DNA of 64,000 nucleotides from Mytilus edulis (lineage: Eukaryota > Mollusca > Bivalvia > Mytilida > Mytilidae): assembly GCF_963676685.1 (NCBI RefSeq), contig NC_092348.1, positions 24,217,386 to 24,281,385 on the forward strand, in the 5' to 3' direction. Under the pieces are notes generated by a model that ran no database searches, was not told the DNA's origin, and worked only from the letters and a program-made list of their open reading frames with translations. The position numbers and the translations under genes are program-made. The stretch's first letter is position 1. Every line of letters begins with the position of its first letter. This document shows, piece by piece, positions 32,801 to 43,921 of the stretch.

Positions 32801-33351
32801 GTAACTAAAAACTCGAATACATTTTAACAGACAGTGGTCATGTTTGTTGATGAATATTGTTTTTCCTAGATTCACTCTTGAAAAATCATTTGGTAACATT
32901 TGGTCAAGTAATTTCAGAAAAGATCTTTTTGTAATTGCGGACGCCAAGACAATACATGAACCTCACACGACCAAAGTTAAATGTAGGTGTTTAATATATT
33001 AAGAATTTCTTTTTTAAACTTATATACTTGTTTTATACTCAATTGGTAGTATGAAGCTACGAGATATTTTAATTTTTGAAATTGAAGGCACAATTAACAA
33101 AGCTAACGGTAGTTTCAAATACTTTTAAATAGATCTTTAAGGATAATGTACCCTTGTGTTGATCCCATGCTAAACATAACAAAAAGCTCTGTACAAAGGT
33201 TATCTCGTCTTCATTCTCTGACATATTCTAGAATAGTGAATTTTTTTTAGAGGCCTATCGAACTTTCGAAAAGAAAAAAAATACCTGATAACCGTTCAGA
33301 CAAAAAATTATGTTGAAAAAATCTTACAGATACAGCAAGTGATTCTTAATT

Positions 33352-33805
33352 CTGTTGTTATTTATGTATTATTGTCATTTTGCTTATTTTCTTTGGTTAC
33401 ATCTTCTGACATTAGACTCGGACTTCTCTTGAACTGAATTTTAATGTGCGTATTGTTATGCGTTTACTTTTCTACATTGGCTAGAGGTATAGGGGGAGGG
33501 TTGAGATCTCACAAACATGTTTAACCCCGCCGCATTTTTGCGCCTTTCCCAAGTCAGGAGCCTCTGGCCTTTGTTAGTCTTGTATTATTTTAATTTTAGT
33601 TTCTTGTGTACAATTTGGAAATTAGTATGGCGTTCATTAATACTGAACTAGTATATATTTGTTTAGGGGCCAGCTGAAGGACGCCTCCGGGTGCGGGAAT
33701 TTCTCGCTACATTGAAGACCTGTTGGTGACCTTCTGCTGTTGTTTTTTTCTATGGTCGGGTTGTTGTCTCTTTGGCACATTCCCCATTTCCATTCTCAAT
33801 TTTAT
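33352..33805 (+). repeat. Penelope-like 3' tail (family 1)
   Basis: The copy starts abruptly at TCTGTTGTTATTTATGTATT and runs co-linear with 28968-29418 to the same CTCAATTTTA end. It is 5'-truncated and carries no RT. Confidence 0.85.
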
Positions 33806-34104
33806 TAATAGCTATAAGATACATTTTTCTTTTAAAATACACCTTTTAAATCTTACGAGAAACTATTCTAAGCTTAAAACTTTCACTGTAACCTCGCTCT
33901 AACTTATCCCCCCCCCCCCCCAAAGAAAAACCCAAACAAACAAACCCGCAATACTATTGTCATTCTTATAGTCAGCACTAAATTGTTCACACACAAATGT
34001 GTTTTAAGCTGCTAAAGACATATGTTTCAAACGCTCAGAAATTTCTTTGTTCTATATTTTTGCTCTCCATTTTTATGCAAAACCTTTTACATTTTTATTT
34101 TATG

Positions 34105-34208
34105 GATTATTGTTGAAGGTCGTACGATGACGTATGGTTGTTAACACATACTTCCTTTGGTTTCTTATGGAAATTTGTCCATTGACAACAAACATACCAC
34201 ATCATCTA
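34105..34208 (+). repeat. dispersed 3' tail, family 2 (terminal part)
   Basis: GTTGAAGGTCGTACGATGAC through AACAAACATACCACATCAT matches the last hundred bases of family 2 with moderate divergence. Confidence 0.65.
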
Positions 34209-34496
34209 CTTTATATAAGTATTGTATAAATTACAATGTATTTTGGTGATCTTGCAAAATGATCGTAATCCCGAAAATCGTAAACATATTTTCTTATCTA
34301 AAAAGGCGGCAAGAAGGGTTCCATTAACAGGCCAATAAATAAGATTACAGTTAATTTAATTTTTTTATTTTTTTTTTCTCTCATAATAACAGTAAACAGA
34401 TTCACAACAATGTCAATTTCAAGAAAGCAGACAACAGTTAATTAGTCAATAACAGTACAGCACCAATGATCTTGAATATATGCCACTTTTAACTAA

Positions 34497-34805
34497 AATA
34501 TAAAGGCACAGAACCAGGACATAGGAGCACAGAACCATGACCGTTTTTCTTATCACCAGTACAGCGTCAGGACAATTCCGTTTATCGAACTTGCACGACT
34601 TTTGCAATATAATATTGTTATAATATACTTTGCATGGTACTTATGACACATCAGAGAAAAATTAAGCAACAAAACAGTCGTTTTATTGCCGTTCTGATAC
34701 AATGTAAACAAACCCACCAGCACAGAATCAGGACCCACCAGCACCTGACAGGACCAAATCACCAGCACAGAACGTTCTCTCGCAGGACAACCATACCCAC
34801 CGTGT
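34497..34805 (-). mobile_element. repeat with GGTCCTGA/GTGCTGGTG iterations, copy 2
   Basis: Its minus strand begins ACACGGTGGGTATGGTTGTC, as copy 1 at 30339 does on the plus strand. It shares GAGAGAACGTTCTGTGCTGG and the iterated GTGCTGGTGGGTCCTG words at both ends, but has a different centre. It lies about 245 bp upstream of the SLC10-type gene's TATA box. Confidence 0.6.
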
Positions 34806-35048
34806 ATAAAAAGTATACAAAAATGTATGTCAACGATCCAAGAGTAATTGCAGGGTTCATCGTCATGCTGTTAAACACAATCAAAACATGCCAGAAATTC
34901 TCACTTCTTTTGTCCGAAATATGAGATGAAAATATAAATTGGATTTCCCACGATAACTAAACAACAATGTAATCGTACATATGTTTGGACCGTGGTAAAT
35001 TTAAGTTAAATTCTAGAACTATCTATTTTGTTAACCTCTTAAAAATTG

Positions 35049-35056
35049 TATAAAAA
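35049..35056 (+). promoter_or_regulatory. candidate TATA box of the SLC10-type gene
   Basis: TATAAAAA lies 43 bp before the ATG at 35099. That spacing would put the transcription start near 35080 and give a 5' UTR of about 20 bases. A short upstream ATG (35063) with an immediate stop would lie outside such a transcript. Confidence 0.4.
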
Positions 35057-35098
35057 GAGGTCATGAATTGAAGTTAGCTCATTTAGGGAACTCTCGAA

Positions 35099-35755
35099 AT
35101 GGAAGCATTGGTATTTATCAGTATTCTCATTTGTGCGATATTTCCATGTGCATCTTTATCATGGATGAATACAACCATAACTGTTACAGATCAAGTACAA
35201 GCAGACATAAAATACCGTTTAAAAATAAGCCATCCCGGCATCGTTGTACTTTATACAAATGTACAATCTCAATCTATGTTGATGAATTACACTTTATTAT
35301 GTGAGGAACTACGTACAATTACATTGAAAGCTCTTGCTAACGACAAGACTATGGTTGATGTGAGTTTAAAAGAGGAAATTATTCAATGTGGTAACAAAAG
35401 CTCGGAAATTAAAACGAGAAACAATTCCGTTTCTGATGAATTTAGCTATTATCATTATGGATCAATAACACTCCGTATGTCTGGTAAGAGATTAGGAAGG
35501 ACGTATATTACTTTCAACTTGTATAATTCATCATCAACGGATAAGATTCTTGTCGGAAAGCAGAAATTTCCCTTGATTGTTCTCCGTAAAGAAGAACCAG
35601 CGTCAGAGATCTTCAAGTACATGATGTATATTGTCATGGTTATTGTCAACTTTGGATTTGGTTGTAAAACTGATTTGCAGGTAGTTAAAGAAACGTACAG
35701 AAAGCCTGTTGCACCAGCCATCGGAATTGGTTGCCAGCTTTTACTTATGCCAATG
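35099..35755 (+). CDS. SLC10 family (sodium/bile acid cotransporter-like), exon 1
   Basis: The three exons (35099-35755, 36204-36378, 39909-40501) join in phase to 474 codons plus stop. That is close in length to vertebrate SLC10A3 and SLC10A5, and the long N-terminal extracellular domain is like theirs. Exon 1 encodes a signal peptide (residues 1-20), an extracellular region with N-glycosylation sequons at N24, N63, N99, N108 and N143, and the first membrane span (about 174-190, MMYIVMVIVNFGFGC). It ends at LLLMPM|. The donor is ATG|GTAATA at 35756. The family normally carries sodium-coupled organic anions or steroid conjugates across the plasma membrane. The A3/A5 branch has no settled substrate, so I give no symbol. 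Confidence 0.9.
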
Positions 35756-36203
35756 GTAATATAACATTAATGGGCCACAATAATATAAGACTAGTATATG
35801 TTAAAAAGAATAAATTCCGCACCATGTTTTGAAAACCACATTTGAAATACCGGTACTAGTATTTTAAAGATTGAAAGGCAAATAGAAAATATATTAAAAT
35901 CACAATGATCAACAATGTAACACTATATTTTCCATTGACAATTATTGTATATAAATTAATGTGATCATCTTATTGGTGCTAAAATGTCTTTCTTAATGCG
36001 ACTTTAAAATTCTTCATTCTTGTTCATCAAAATGCAGATGTATCCAACTCTCTTGGTTTTTAATAGGATTTAATAACTATGAAAACACATAAAAATTTAC
36101 AGTGTTCCGTAAACGTTTTCGGTGTAAGGTAAAATATTTTGATTGGACATTAACTCTATGGAATCGTGTGAGATCTTTAATAACATATACGTATTCTTTT
36201 CAG

Positions 36204-36378
36204 ATTGGTTACGGTATCGCTAAGTTAGTTACACCAGGGGACCCGTACATAGCACTTGGTATATTTATAGTATCCTGCTGCCCGGGAGGGGGTCAAAGTA
36301 ACATCTTTAGCTATCTCCTTGGAGGAGACATATCATTGTCTGTTTCTTTGACTGCAGTCAGTATGATGCTTTCTTTTG
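36204..36378 (+). CDS. SLC10 family gene, exon 2
   Basis: The exon is bounded by acceptor CTTTTCAG (36203) and donor G|GTATGT (36379). It enters in phase 0 and leaves in phase 1. It encodes residues 220-277, including SCCPGGGQSNIFSYLLGGD and LSVSLTAVSMMLSF. This is the family's CCPGG(x)xSN crossover-helix motif, which lines the sodium and substrate sites. The following intron is 3.5 kb and contains a MITE, a Helitron-like element and a foldback element. Confidence 0.93.
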
Positions 36379-36810
36379 GTATGTATATTCTGTATTATAA
36401 TACATGTAGTATGTATCTGATAACATTTTATCTAAGATAATAGCTCGGTCTCTACTAGATTAATTTTAGAAAACATATAAGTCAGTACACATCCAACAGC
36501 TTTAGGAAAATTGTGTTTTCATTTCGGAAAACATGTATCAGACCGACTTTATTGGATTCTTGTTTCATTGGCAATCACACCGCATTTTCTTTTTTTTTTT
36601 TATCTTGGTCTAGTAGTTTAACAAATTAAAAGCTTGCTGTGTAACTGATCAATGTATTGCTGTAATAACTTTTGGTTGCTAGTAAAAAGAATGGTGAACT
36701 ACCATTTACTGTGTATTAAACGTACCCCCATTACATATACAGGTGTATGTGTTTTATCTGATAAACCAACCAACTCATTATCGGAATTTTTTTTCCAAAA
36801 TCGCTGTAGT

Positions 36811-37371
36811 GTTAAGCCCTGGTCACAGCGAACCTACGACACATCTATACAGCGCCACGACATGAAATTTGGTCAAATCGCGGGTCATCTGTGGTCGTCG
36901 TAATGCAGGGTTCACACATTGTCGATTGTTGCTCCCGTTTGATATCAGACAGCGATACGACACGAAAAGTGAAAAAGTCGGATTACTATCCTCAATTATC
37001 TGGAATGCCCTATCATTGTCTGAACGTAGTAAGATCGCGGTATGAACGTAGTGTAATCGTGGTAAGAACGTGCTATAATCGCAATAAGATCGTGTTGCAA
37101 TCGGATAACTCGTGGTATGGTCGTAGTGAGAACGTGAAGAGCGTAGAAAGATCTTTATAAGCGTAGTGAGGTCGCAGAATAAGCGCGGTGAGAACGTGGT
37201 TTAATCGTAGCGGGATCGTTGTAGAAGCGTAATTAGGACGTAGTAGCAACGTGAAAGCAACGAAAATTAACATTTTCATGCCGCTCATACCGCTGCCTCA
37301 CCACGATCTAAATTTATTTTAGATCGCGGTGAGCGTGGTGCGATCGTGGTCTAGTGGGACTGGGGCTTAAC
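36811..37371. mobile_element. TIR element, 561 bp, TTAAGCCC ends
   Basis: Left end GTTAAGCCCTGGTCACAG and right end GTGGGACTGGGGCTTAAC are inverted. The interior (about 37020-37300) is an array of degenerate words of the type GTAGTGAGAACGTG and GATCGTGGT. The short ORFs across it are not genes. It lies in intron 2 of the SLC10-type gene. Confidence 0.75.
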
Positions 37372-37605
37372 ATATTGAGAAATTTATATACTATAACACA
37401 CCCGCGAAATCGCGTTCATTCAGAGCGTAGTATAAGTATGTAAAGTGTTGTTGGAAGAATTTTGTAAAATATTGAATGACTGGAGAATTTCAGCAAAAGT
37501 ATCATAAGTCATAGGTCATTATTTCCAAAATTCCCAAGTTTTTGTTTTCTATCAATTTCAATATGAACATAAATTTAGTATGTTATGAACATTTAAGTAA
37601 GGAGA

Positions 37606-37875
37606 CTGTAATTCAGTGGTTGTCGTTTGTTTATGTTTTACATGTACATATTCGTTTTTCGTTCATTTTTTGTGCATAATAAGGCCGCTAGTTTTCTGGT
37701 TTGAATTGTTTTACATTGTCAGTTCGGGGCCTTTTTAAAGCTGAGTATGGGGTATGGGCTTTCCTCGTTGTGGAAGGTCGTACGGTGACCTATAGTTGTT
37801 AATTTCTGTTTCATATTGGTCTCTTGTGGAGAGTTGACTCAACATGACAATCATACCACATCTTCTTTTTTTTTG
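37606..37875 (+). repeat. family 2 tail carried inside a Helitron
   Basis: It contains AATTCAGTGGTTGTCGTTTG, AAGGTCGTACGGTGACCTAT and the end ACAATCATACCACATCTTC. Relative to the Helitron it has the same position and orientation as 61555-61824, so it was captured before the Helitron copies spread. Confidence 0.75.
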
Positions 37876-38017
37876 TAATCAATGAATTTTGTAAAAGATT
37901 TAATGACTAGAGAATTTTAGAAAAGGTATCAAAAGTTCACATGAATATTTTTAGCGCTTATCTGTATATTATGAACATTCATTACAGTAACTATATAAAT
38001 ATAGTGTATTTACTTTT

Positions 38018-38510
38018 AATTCTGAGTTTACTAATCGATTCATGGTGGTCATTGATATAGTATACACACGTGATTATTATATACAGACTCTCTCTATTTA
38101 ATAAACTCTGTGACCGCCGTAGATAGTAAATTCTAAGTTTACTAATCGATCCATGGTGGTCATTGATATGGTTTACAGACTCTCTCCATTTAATAAACTC
38201 TGTGACCGCCGTAGATAGTAAACTTAAAAATGATAGCAAATAGAATTCTAAAAATACGCTTTATTCTTTGTATATACGTATGTTCAAAGTATACAGAAAA
38301 ACGTAAACCGGAAGTCTAATCTGACTTAAAATTTCGTCCAATTTTACTCTCTCTTTTTTATAAACTCTGTGACCGCCGTAGATAGTAAACTTGAAAATGA
38401 TAGCAGATAGAATTCTGAAAATACACTTTATTCTTTGTATATGTATGTTCAACGTATACAGAAAAACGCAAACCGGAAGTCTAATCTGACTTAAAATTTC
38501 GTTCAATGAC
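38018..38510 (-). repeat. tandem duplications inside the Helitron
   Basis: The segment ACTAATCGATTCATGGTGGT through GTGACCGCCGTAGATAGTAA occurs twice (38028-38132 and 38140-38224). The segment from GATAGCAAATAGAATTCT to TCTAATCTGACTTAAAATTT then occurs twice (from about 38231 and 38399). The 60356 Helitron has single or differently arranged versions. Confidence 0.7.
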
Positions 38511-38839
38511 GGGACAATATCCGGATGCCTTTTTTCTCGTTTTTCTCCCAAAATAACTCAATCTGAATAATCATATGAATGGATGACAAATGCGACTATG
38601 CACTGTACCTATAGGACACAGAGGCGTGTAGATTAATTTATTGTGGAAAGAAGAGAAGCGACACCCAAAATGAGGTCTTCTCGTTTAATAGTATAGATAG
38701 GAAATAAAATTGATCAGGAGTTGTCTCCCATACACCTAGAACTATAAAGATTTATGTAATTTCTCCAGGTCACAGTGGCACCCATAACAACTATGTTGTC
38801 AATTACTTGGTTTATATCAGGTTAATTAGTGTAAATGTG

Positions 38840-38990
38840 TATTCATGTGGTTTTTGTTTTTTTGTTTAAATGTACTTTAATCACTCTAATCATTTTCTGT
38901 GCTTTATTTTGTAATTCATTTGATTGTATAGCTCAAATTTTGGGCACCATGATTGGTAAATAAAATTATCTTATCTTATCTTATCTTATT
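38840..38990 (+). repeat. non-LTR 3' end with (TCTTA)n tail
   Basis: It ends GGTAAATAAAATTATCTTATCTTATCTTA-type, a short pentanucleotide array as found at the 3' end of many LINEs and SINEs. No upstream ORF remains. Confidence 0.4.
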
Positions 38991-39615
38991 GGGGACAAAT
39001 ATGGACACTATATTGTATATGACACATGCAGAAAATGGTAAATTGAATACGCATATTTGATACATAAACTATTGTTTAGAAATCAACCAAATTATTCAGT
39101 AACTGGAAATACCCACGATCTTCCGTCTTATGATTAAACTAAAAGTTAAATGTACAATATAATATATATTCAATATTGATCAAACAATTTATAACGCGTT
39201 ATGCCTTCGGCATATAATTTAAATGCATCGTAAGCTGTACACGGACGTCTTTTAGACATCGTATGGCCATCGCGCCATCATCGTAATCCATCGTGTAGCC
39301 TTCGTGATCCATCTTGTAGGCTTCGGCTGAGATATGAAGCTTAAATACCGTCTTCGGTTAACCTTCGTATGTCCATCTTTTGTTATCGTATATACTTATG
39401 TGAAATTATAATATTGGTCACTCTGCAGCCATCGACAATGAGCCGAAAACAAGACAAAATCTATATCACACGCTTTGTGGTGACAAATGGTATAACAATC
39501 ATATTCCTATTGTATTCAACATCCCACGAAATTTACCTGAATAGAAAGGAAAGTATTCATAAGTTATTAACTCGTGCACTATGTAGAATAGATTTGATTG
39601 AAGGAGAAGGTGGCC

Positions 39616-39795
39616 ATATGGATTGCGTTCAATATAGTAGCGGCTACGTAGTACTACGTAGATATTTGTCTATACTGAACGAGTAGCTAGCCTATATATA
39701 GCTAGCTGCTATCAATATAGTTAGGCTAGCTACATGTTCAATAGTCATACATCTACGTAGCCCTATGTCGCCACTACGATATTGAATGCAACCAT
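39616..39795. mobile_element. foldback MITE, about 180 bp
   Basis: The outer arms GGATTGCGTTCAATATAGTA and CTACGATATTGAATGCAACC are inverted. An inner pair around CTACGTAGTACTACGTAG and GCTAGCCTATATATAGCTAGC adds further palindromes. It lies 114 bp upstream of SLC10 exon 3. Confidence 0.75.
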
Positions 39796-39908
39796 GGAGT
39801 TTTAATTGTTGTTTACAGAGTTTACACAGCCTTATTCAAATACATAAAAAAAAAAAATATAATAAATCCACATTTTTCCGATTTCAAGTTGGTTTTTTTT
39901 CATTTCAG

Positions 39909-40501
39909 GAACAATGCCTCTATGGTTATTTACATTGGGCCAGGAAATTTCTACCAGTGCCGAAACAGAAATGCCATATCTGGAAGTTGTTACAACATTA
40001 TTAATCCTGTTAATCCCACTCTTGATCGGAGTATTCATTCAGTACAAACTAACACGAATTCACAAGTTCATGTTGAAAATTCTTTTACCAATCACGATTG
40101 TCGCAGTTATTTTACTTCTTGTCACTGGACTCTACTCTAATTGGTACATTTTTGAAATGTTCAACGCTGAGATATTCCTTCCTGCGAGCATATTGCCATT
40201 AAGTGGTAATATTATAGCTGGTTTGATTTCATTGGTTGCTAGGATGCCCTGGACACGTGTGAAAACTATCTCAATTGAAACAGGTTTGCAAAATACCGGA
40301 ATTGCAATTTTGGTAATCATGTTTGCTTTTCCGCAACCAGAGGGTCTTATTGCCGTTGTTGTACCAATTGCTACTAGTATCATGACGCAACTTCCGCTTA
40401 TTTCTGTAACGATTCCATACTTAATATACACAAGGTGTTATAGGAAACGAGATAAACCCGCGTCTGCTAAAGAAGAAGTAGTTAAAAACAATTCAAAGTG
40501 A
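39909..40501 (+). CDS. SLC10 family gene, exon 3 (terminal)
   Basis: The acceptor is TTTTTTTTCATTTCAG. The entering phase completes a glycine to give GTMPLWLFTLGQ, a strongly conserved SLC10 segment. It encodes residues 278-474 with about five further membrane spans and SIETGLQNTG at 399-408. E401, Q404 and N405 match the ExxxQN sodium-site residues (E261 and Q264 in the ileal transporter ASBT), so the transporter looks competent. The tail is short and basic (CYRKRDKPASAKEEVVKNN) and cytosolic. The stop is at 40499-40501. Confidence 0.93.
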
Positions 40502-40517
40502 TATGTCTGTGGAATTG

Positions 40518-40523
40518 AATAAA
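40518..40523 (+). terminator. polyadenylation signal AATAAA of the SLC10-type gene
   Basis: AATAAA lies 17 bases after the stop codon, which implies a very short 3' UTR unless later signals are used. Confidence 0.55.
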
Positions 40524-40844
40524 AATGCTTTTCTATAAAGTATAGAACTAGTAAATATGCTGACCCTCGGTTGCTTAGACTTTTATTATTATTAGGTTTT
40601 TCGTGTGTTATTTTATGGAATGTTTGTCTTTTCGTAGTTTTACTCTTTGATTACCATGGTGATGGGTTTATCGTCGACTTATGACTTTTGAGAGTCACTT
40701 TGGTACGTCATCTGTCTTTTTTTGCCTACTCAAACAAATACAATTAATATTGTTTTTGTTTTAAACATTTAGTATATTATTGCATTCATTCATAATTATA
40801 CTTTCTTCAAAGTTTTCTTACTTTTTTGTTTACCGTTTATCATA

Positions 40845-41230
40845 TGAAACTTGACTTATGCACAGAATCTCAATTAAGAATCCTTAATGGAAGAACTCTC
40901 GGTGATTCAAAAGGTAAAATCACTTTCTATAATCATAATGGTGTGTCAATTGATGACTATTGTTTATGTTCATCTGAATTTTTACCAAATATTGTCAATT
41001 TTAGTGTAGGGCAATTTGAACCAACAATATCTGATCACTGTCCAATTTCAATAACTATACATTCTCAATTAGTAAATAAGCCATGTGATAATTATGTTAA
41101 GCCAACTCTTAGAAGAGTTAAATGGACTACTAAACGAGAAGAAATTTTTAAGTCCAATATGTTGAAAGTGAACTTTGGGACTATTAATTCTGATGTAGAT
41201 AATTTAACCCAAAAACATAGAGGCGAATAA
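40845..41230 (+). pseudogene. LINE family B endonuclease C-terminal part
   Basis: It reads SQLRILNGRTLGDSKGKIT, VSIDDYCLCSSEFLPNI and PTISDHCPISITI. This is the last third of an exonuclease-endonuclease-phosphatase (APE-type) domain with its SDH catalytic motif. It aligns with the same region of the intact LINE A protein (QIRILNGRVLGD). The N-terminal catalytic motifs are missing, so it cannot nick DNA. Confidence 0.75.
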
Positions 41231-41537
41231 TACATGTAATTCCAATGTAACTCAAAGTGTTAACGATACAGTCTCTAGTATATCATCAATATTATACAAT
41301 GCTGCTTTTTTAAGTAATACTAATAAGACCCCTGGTAAAACCAAGAGAAGTAAACGAAGAAAAATAAAAAAGCCATATTATGATAATGAATGTGAATCTA
41401 AATATAGGTCCCTAAAGAGTCTGACTAGAAAATTATGTACTGAGCCCTGGAATGACAGTCTTAGACACAAAGTATTATATAATAAAAAGGAACTGAATAA
41501 ACTTATAAGGAAAAAATATAGACAATTTAGACATAAA

Positions 41538-43763
41538 ATGATAAAACAGATTATAGATTCAAATAACGGCTGTCCAAATGATTTTTGGAATACAGTTAAG
41601 AAACTAAAAAAGGAGAACTTCAAGGATCCTAGTTCTAACATACAACCTAAAGAATGGTTTAAATATTTTAATAAATTAATGAATACTGATTATGATAAAA
41701 ATGTTTGTAATGATAAGAAAGAGTATACTACTTTTAAAGATTGTAACACATGTACTAAGATGTTAAATAGTTTTATTACAACTGAGGAGGTTGTTATTGC
41801 AGCAAAATCTTTAAAGAATAATAAAGCAAGTGGTTCAGATTGTATTACAAATGAAATGTTACAAATATCTTGTTATATGAATATTGATGTTTATGTAAAA
41901 TTGTTTAATCTTATACTTAAGTCTGGTATCTATCCAACTTTATGGAGAAAATTTTTTATTAAGCCCATTTTCAAGGGTGGGTGTTTTAATGATCCATCTA
42001 ATTACCGAGGTATAGCCCTTTCAAGTTGTTTAGGAAAATTTTTTCTAAAAGTTTTACATAACAGATTAGAAAAGTATCTTGAAGGAAATGAACTTATTTG
42101 TCGTGAGCAAATTGGATTCAGAAAGGGAAGTCGAACAAGTGACCATATTTTAACTCTAAAAACTATAATTGATAAAGCATTTAAATCATCAAAAAAGATA
42201 TATGCCTGTTTCATTGATTTCAGGAAGGCATTTGATACTATTAACAGAGATGCCCTCTTTTACAAATTGTCTTATTACAACATAGATGGTCCCTTTTTTA
42301 GTATAATGAAAGATATGTATAAAGAGGTTTTGTACTCGGTAAAGATCTCGGAAGGTATCACTGATTTTTTTAATTCCTCAGTTGGGGTAAAACAAGGGTG
42401 TATTTTAAGCCCTACATTATTTTCTTTATATATTAATGATTTACCATCTATTTTTGACTCAACATGTGAACCACCCAAGTTAAATGATAATGATATATCA
42501 TGTCTGTTATACGCTGATGATTTAGTCCTTATTTCTGAATCGGCTAATGGCTTACAAAAATGCCTTGACAAGCTTAGTTTATATTGCACTAGTTGGGATT
42601 TAACAGTAAATCTTGACAAAACCAAAGTTATGATTTTTAACAAATCAGGTAAAAAACTTACAAAAGACAAGTTTGTTTTTAGTGATAATATTTTGGAACA
42701 CTGTACAGAATATAAATATTTGGGTATACTGTTTAAACCATCTGGTAGTTTTACAGAAGCAGTGAGACTTCTTTGTAAAATAGCCTCAAAAGCTATATTT
42801 TGTATTAGAAAACTGTTATTTTCTGAAGATATCAATGTATTACCTCACTTAAAGCTTTTTGATGCTTGTGTTAAACCTATACTTCTTTACTGTAGTGAAG
42901 TTTGGTCTCTGTATATGATAAAAGATATTACAAATCTAGAGTCAAAATATTGGTCATTGGCTACCATCAAAGTCCAAATTAAATTTGCAAAAACTTTAAT
43001 TGGAGTAAATAAATCAGCTGTCAATTTAGCAGTACTAGCTGAACTTGGTATGTATCCAGTTTTTATAGAAGCTTTAAAACTGTCAATTGGCTTCTGGTTG
43101 CATGTGATCAAATCTGATAACAATTGTTTACTAAAAGATGTATATTGTTCCAACCTGCAATTAACCAATGGATTTGCTAAAAAGATTGAACAGTTACTTG
43201 CTACTTTAAATTTTTCACATGTTTGGAAAAATCATGATACTATTTCAAAAAGACGTTTATTATATGCAATTCATACCAAACTTAATGATAGATATCTTAA
43301 TTATTGGAAAGAAAATATATTTTGTGATAATAAATCAGTACATGGTAATAAGTTGAGAACATATAGACAGCTTAAAGAAAATTATAAATTGGAAAACTAT
43401 TTATTGTTAAATATAGACAGAAAAGTAATAGGGCATTTTGCTAAAATTCGTATTAGTAACAGTGTTCTTAGAATTGAACAAGGGCGTCACACTAAAACCC
43501 CTGTAGAAGAAAGAATTTGTCCTTTGTGCTTCTTAGAAGTTGAAGATGAATTTCATTTCACTTTAAAATGTACAAAACTAAATATAATTAGAGACCAACT
43601 GTTTTCCAAAATTAGTGAAATAGTTCCCTCTTTTTTAAATATGACTAATGAAGCAAGATTTAAATTTTTATATACGTGTGTTGAGACTGATATAATTAGA
43701 ATTATTGTTAAATTTATAAGCGACATGTACATTTCTAGAAATGCTTTATTAAGCACTAAATAA
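41538..43763 (+). CDS. LINE family B reverse transcriptase (ORF2 remnant)
   Basis: The 741 codons from the first ATG are all open, and the frame is open further upstream to about 41235. Motifs are NNKASGSDCITNEML, FRKGSRTSDHILTLKT, FIDFRKAFDTINRD, GVKQGCILSPTLFSLYINDL, LLYADDLVLISESANG (catalytic YADD), KTKVMIFNKSG, KYLGILFKPSGSF, and a C-terminal CPLC-x-EVEDEFHF-x-C zinc knuckle. Frame and catalytic residues survive, but the endonuclease is cut off by the 5' truncation. It probably belongs to the jockey/CR1 superfamily. The exact clade is not determined. Confidence 0.85.
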   Translation: MIKQIIDSNNGCPNDFWNTVKKLKKENFKDPSSNIQPKEWFKYFNKLMNTDYDKNVCNDKKEYTTFKDCNTCTKMLNSFITTEEVVIAAKSLKNNKASGSDCITNEMLQISCYMNIDVYVKLFNLILKSGIYPTLWRKFFIKPIFKGGCFNDPSNYRGIALSSCLGKFFLKVLHNRLEKYLEGNELICREQIGFRKGSRTSDHILTLKTIIDKAFKSSKKIYACFIDFRKAFDTINRDALFYKLSYYNIDGPFFSIMKDMYKEVLYSVKISEGITDFFNSSVGVKQGCILSPTLFSLYINDLPSIFDSTCEPPKLNDNDISCLLYADDLVLISESANGLQKCLDKLSLYCTSWDLTVNLDKTKVMIFNKSGKKLTKDKFVFSDNILEHCTEYKYLGILFKPSGSFTEAVRLLCKIASKAIFCIRKLLFSEDINVLPHLKLFDACVKPILLYCSEVWSLYMIKDITNLESKYWSLATIKVQIKFAKTLIGVNKSAVNLAVLAELGMYPVFIEALKLSIGFWLHVIKSDNNCLLKDVYCSNLQLTNGFAKKIEQLLATLNFSHVWKNHDTISKRRLLYAIHTKLNDRYLNYWKENIFCDNKSVHGNKLRTYRQLKENYKLENYLLLNIDRKVIGHFAKIRISNSVLRIEQGRHTKTPVEERICPLCFLEVEDEFHFTLKCTKLNIIRDQLFSKISEIVPSFLNMTNEARFKFLYTCVETDIIRIIVKFISDMYISRNALLSTK

Positions 43764-43921
43764 CTGTGTGGTACCACCTCCTCATATAATGTTTATGAAA
43801 TTGCTATGATATATATATGTTTGTATTTTTGTGTATAACAAATTTGTATTGTCTTGGTATCAATCCTGTAATTTTGGATTTTAAACCAATAAAAATTACT
43901 TACTTACTTACTTACTTACTT

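Larger units (their letters stand above)
37391..38697 (-). mobile_element. Helitron-like element, about 1.3 kb, complete
   Basis: On the minus strand it starts TCTATACTATTAAACGAG at 38697 and ends with the hairpin CGCGATTTCGCG then GGTGTGTTATAG at 37391, with A and T host bases outside. It is co-linear with the Helitron at 60356-62209, including a captured family 2 tail (37606-37875). It is non-autonomous, with no Rep/helicase sequence. It sits in the SLC10 gene's second intron. Confidence 0.8.
40843..43921 (+). mobile_element. LINE family B, long 5'-truncated copy
   Basis: It contains the end of an endonuclease domain, RT, a C-terminal zinc knuckle, a short 3' UTR and a (TTAC)n tail (about 43893-43921). 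It is truncated at its 5' end inside the endonuclease and has one frameshift near 41228. It starts about 340 bp after the SLC10-type gene. It is the same family as the copy at 26163-30150. Confidence 0.85.

Noticed and set aside
36652-37288. Three overlapping ORFs of 70-90 codons
   Set aside because: They fall in and around a TIR element made of GTAGTGAGAACGTG-like words inside an intron. They have no splice structure or recognisable product.
42275-42835. 186-codon ORF opposite the LINE B reverse transcriptase
   Set aside because: It is the antisense shadow of a strongly supported RT frame.
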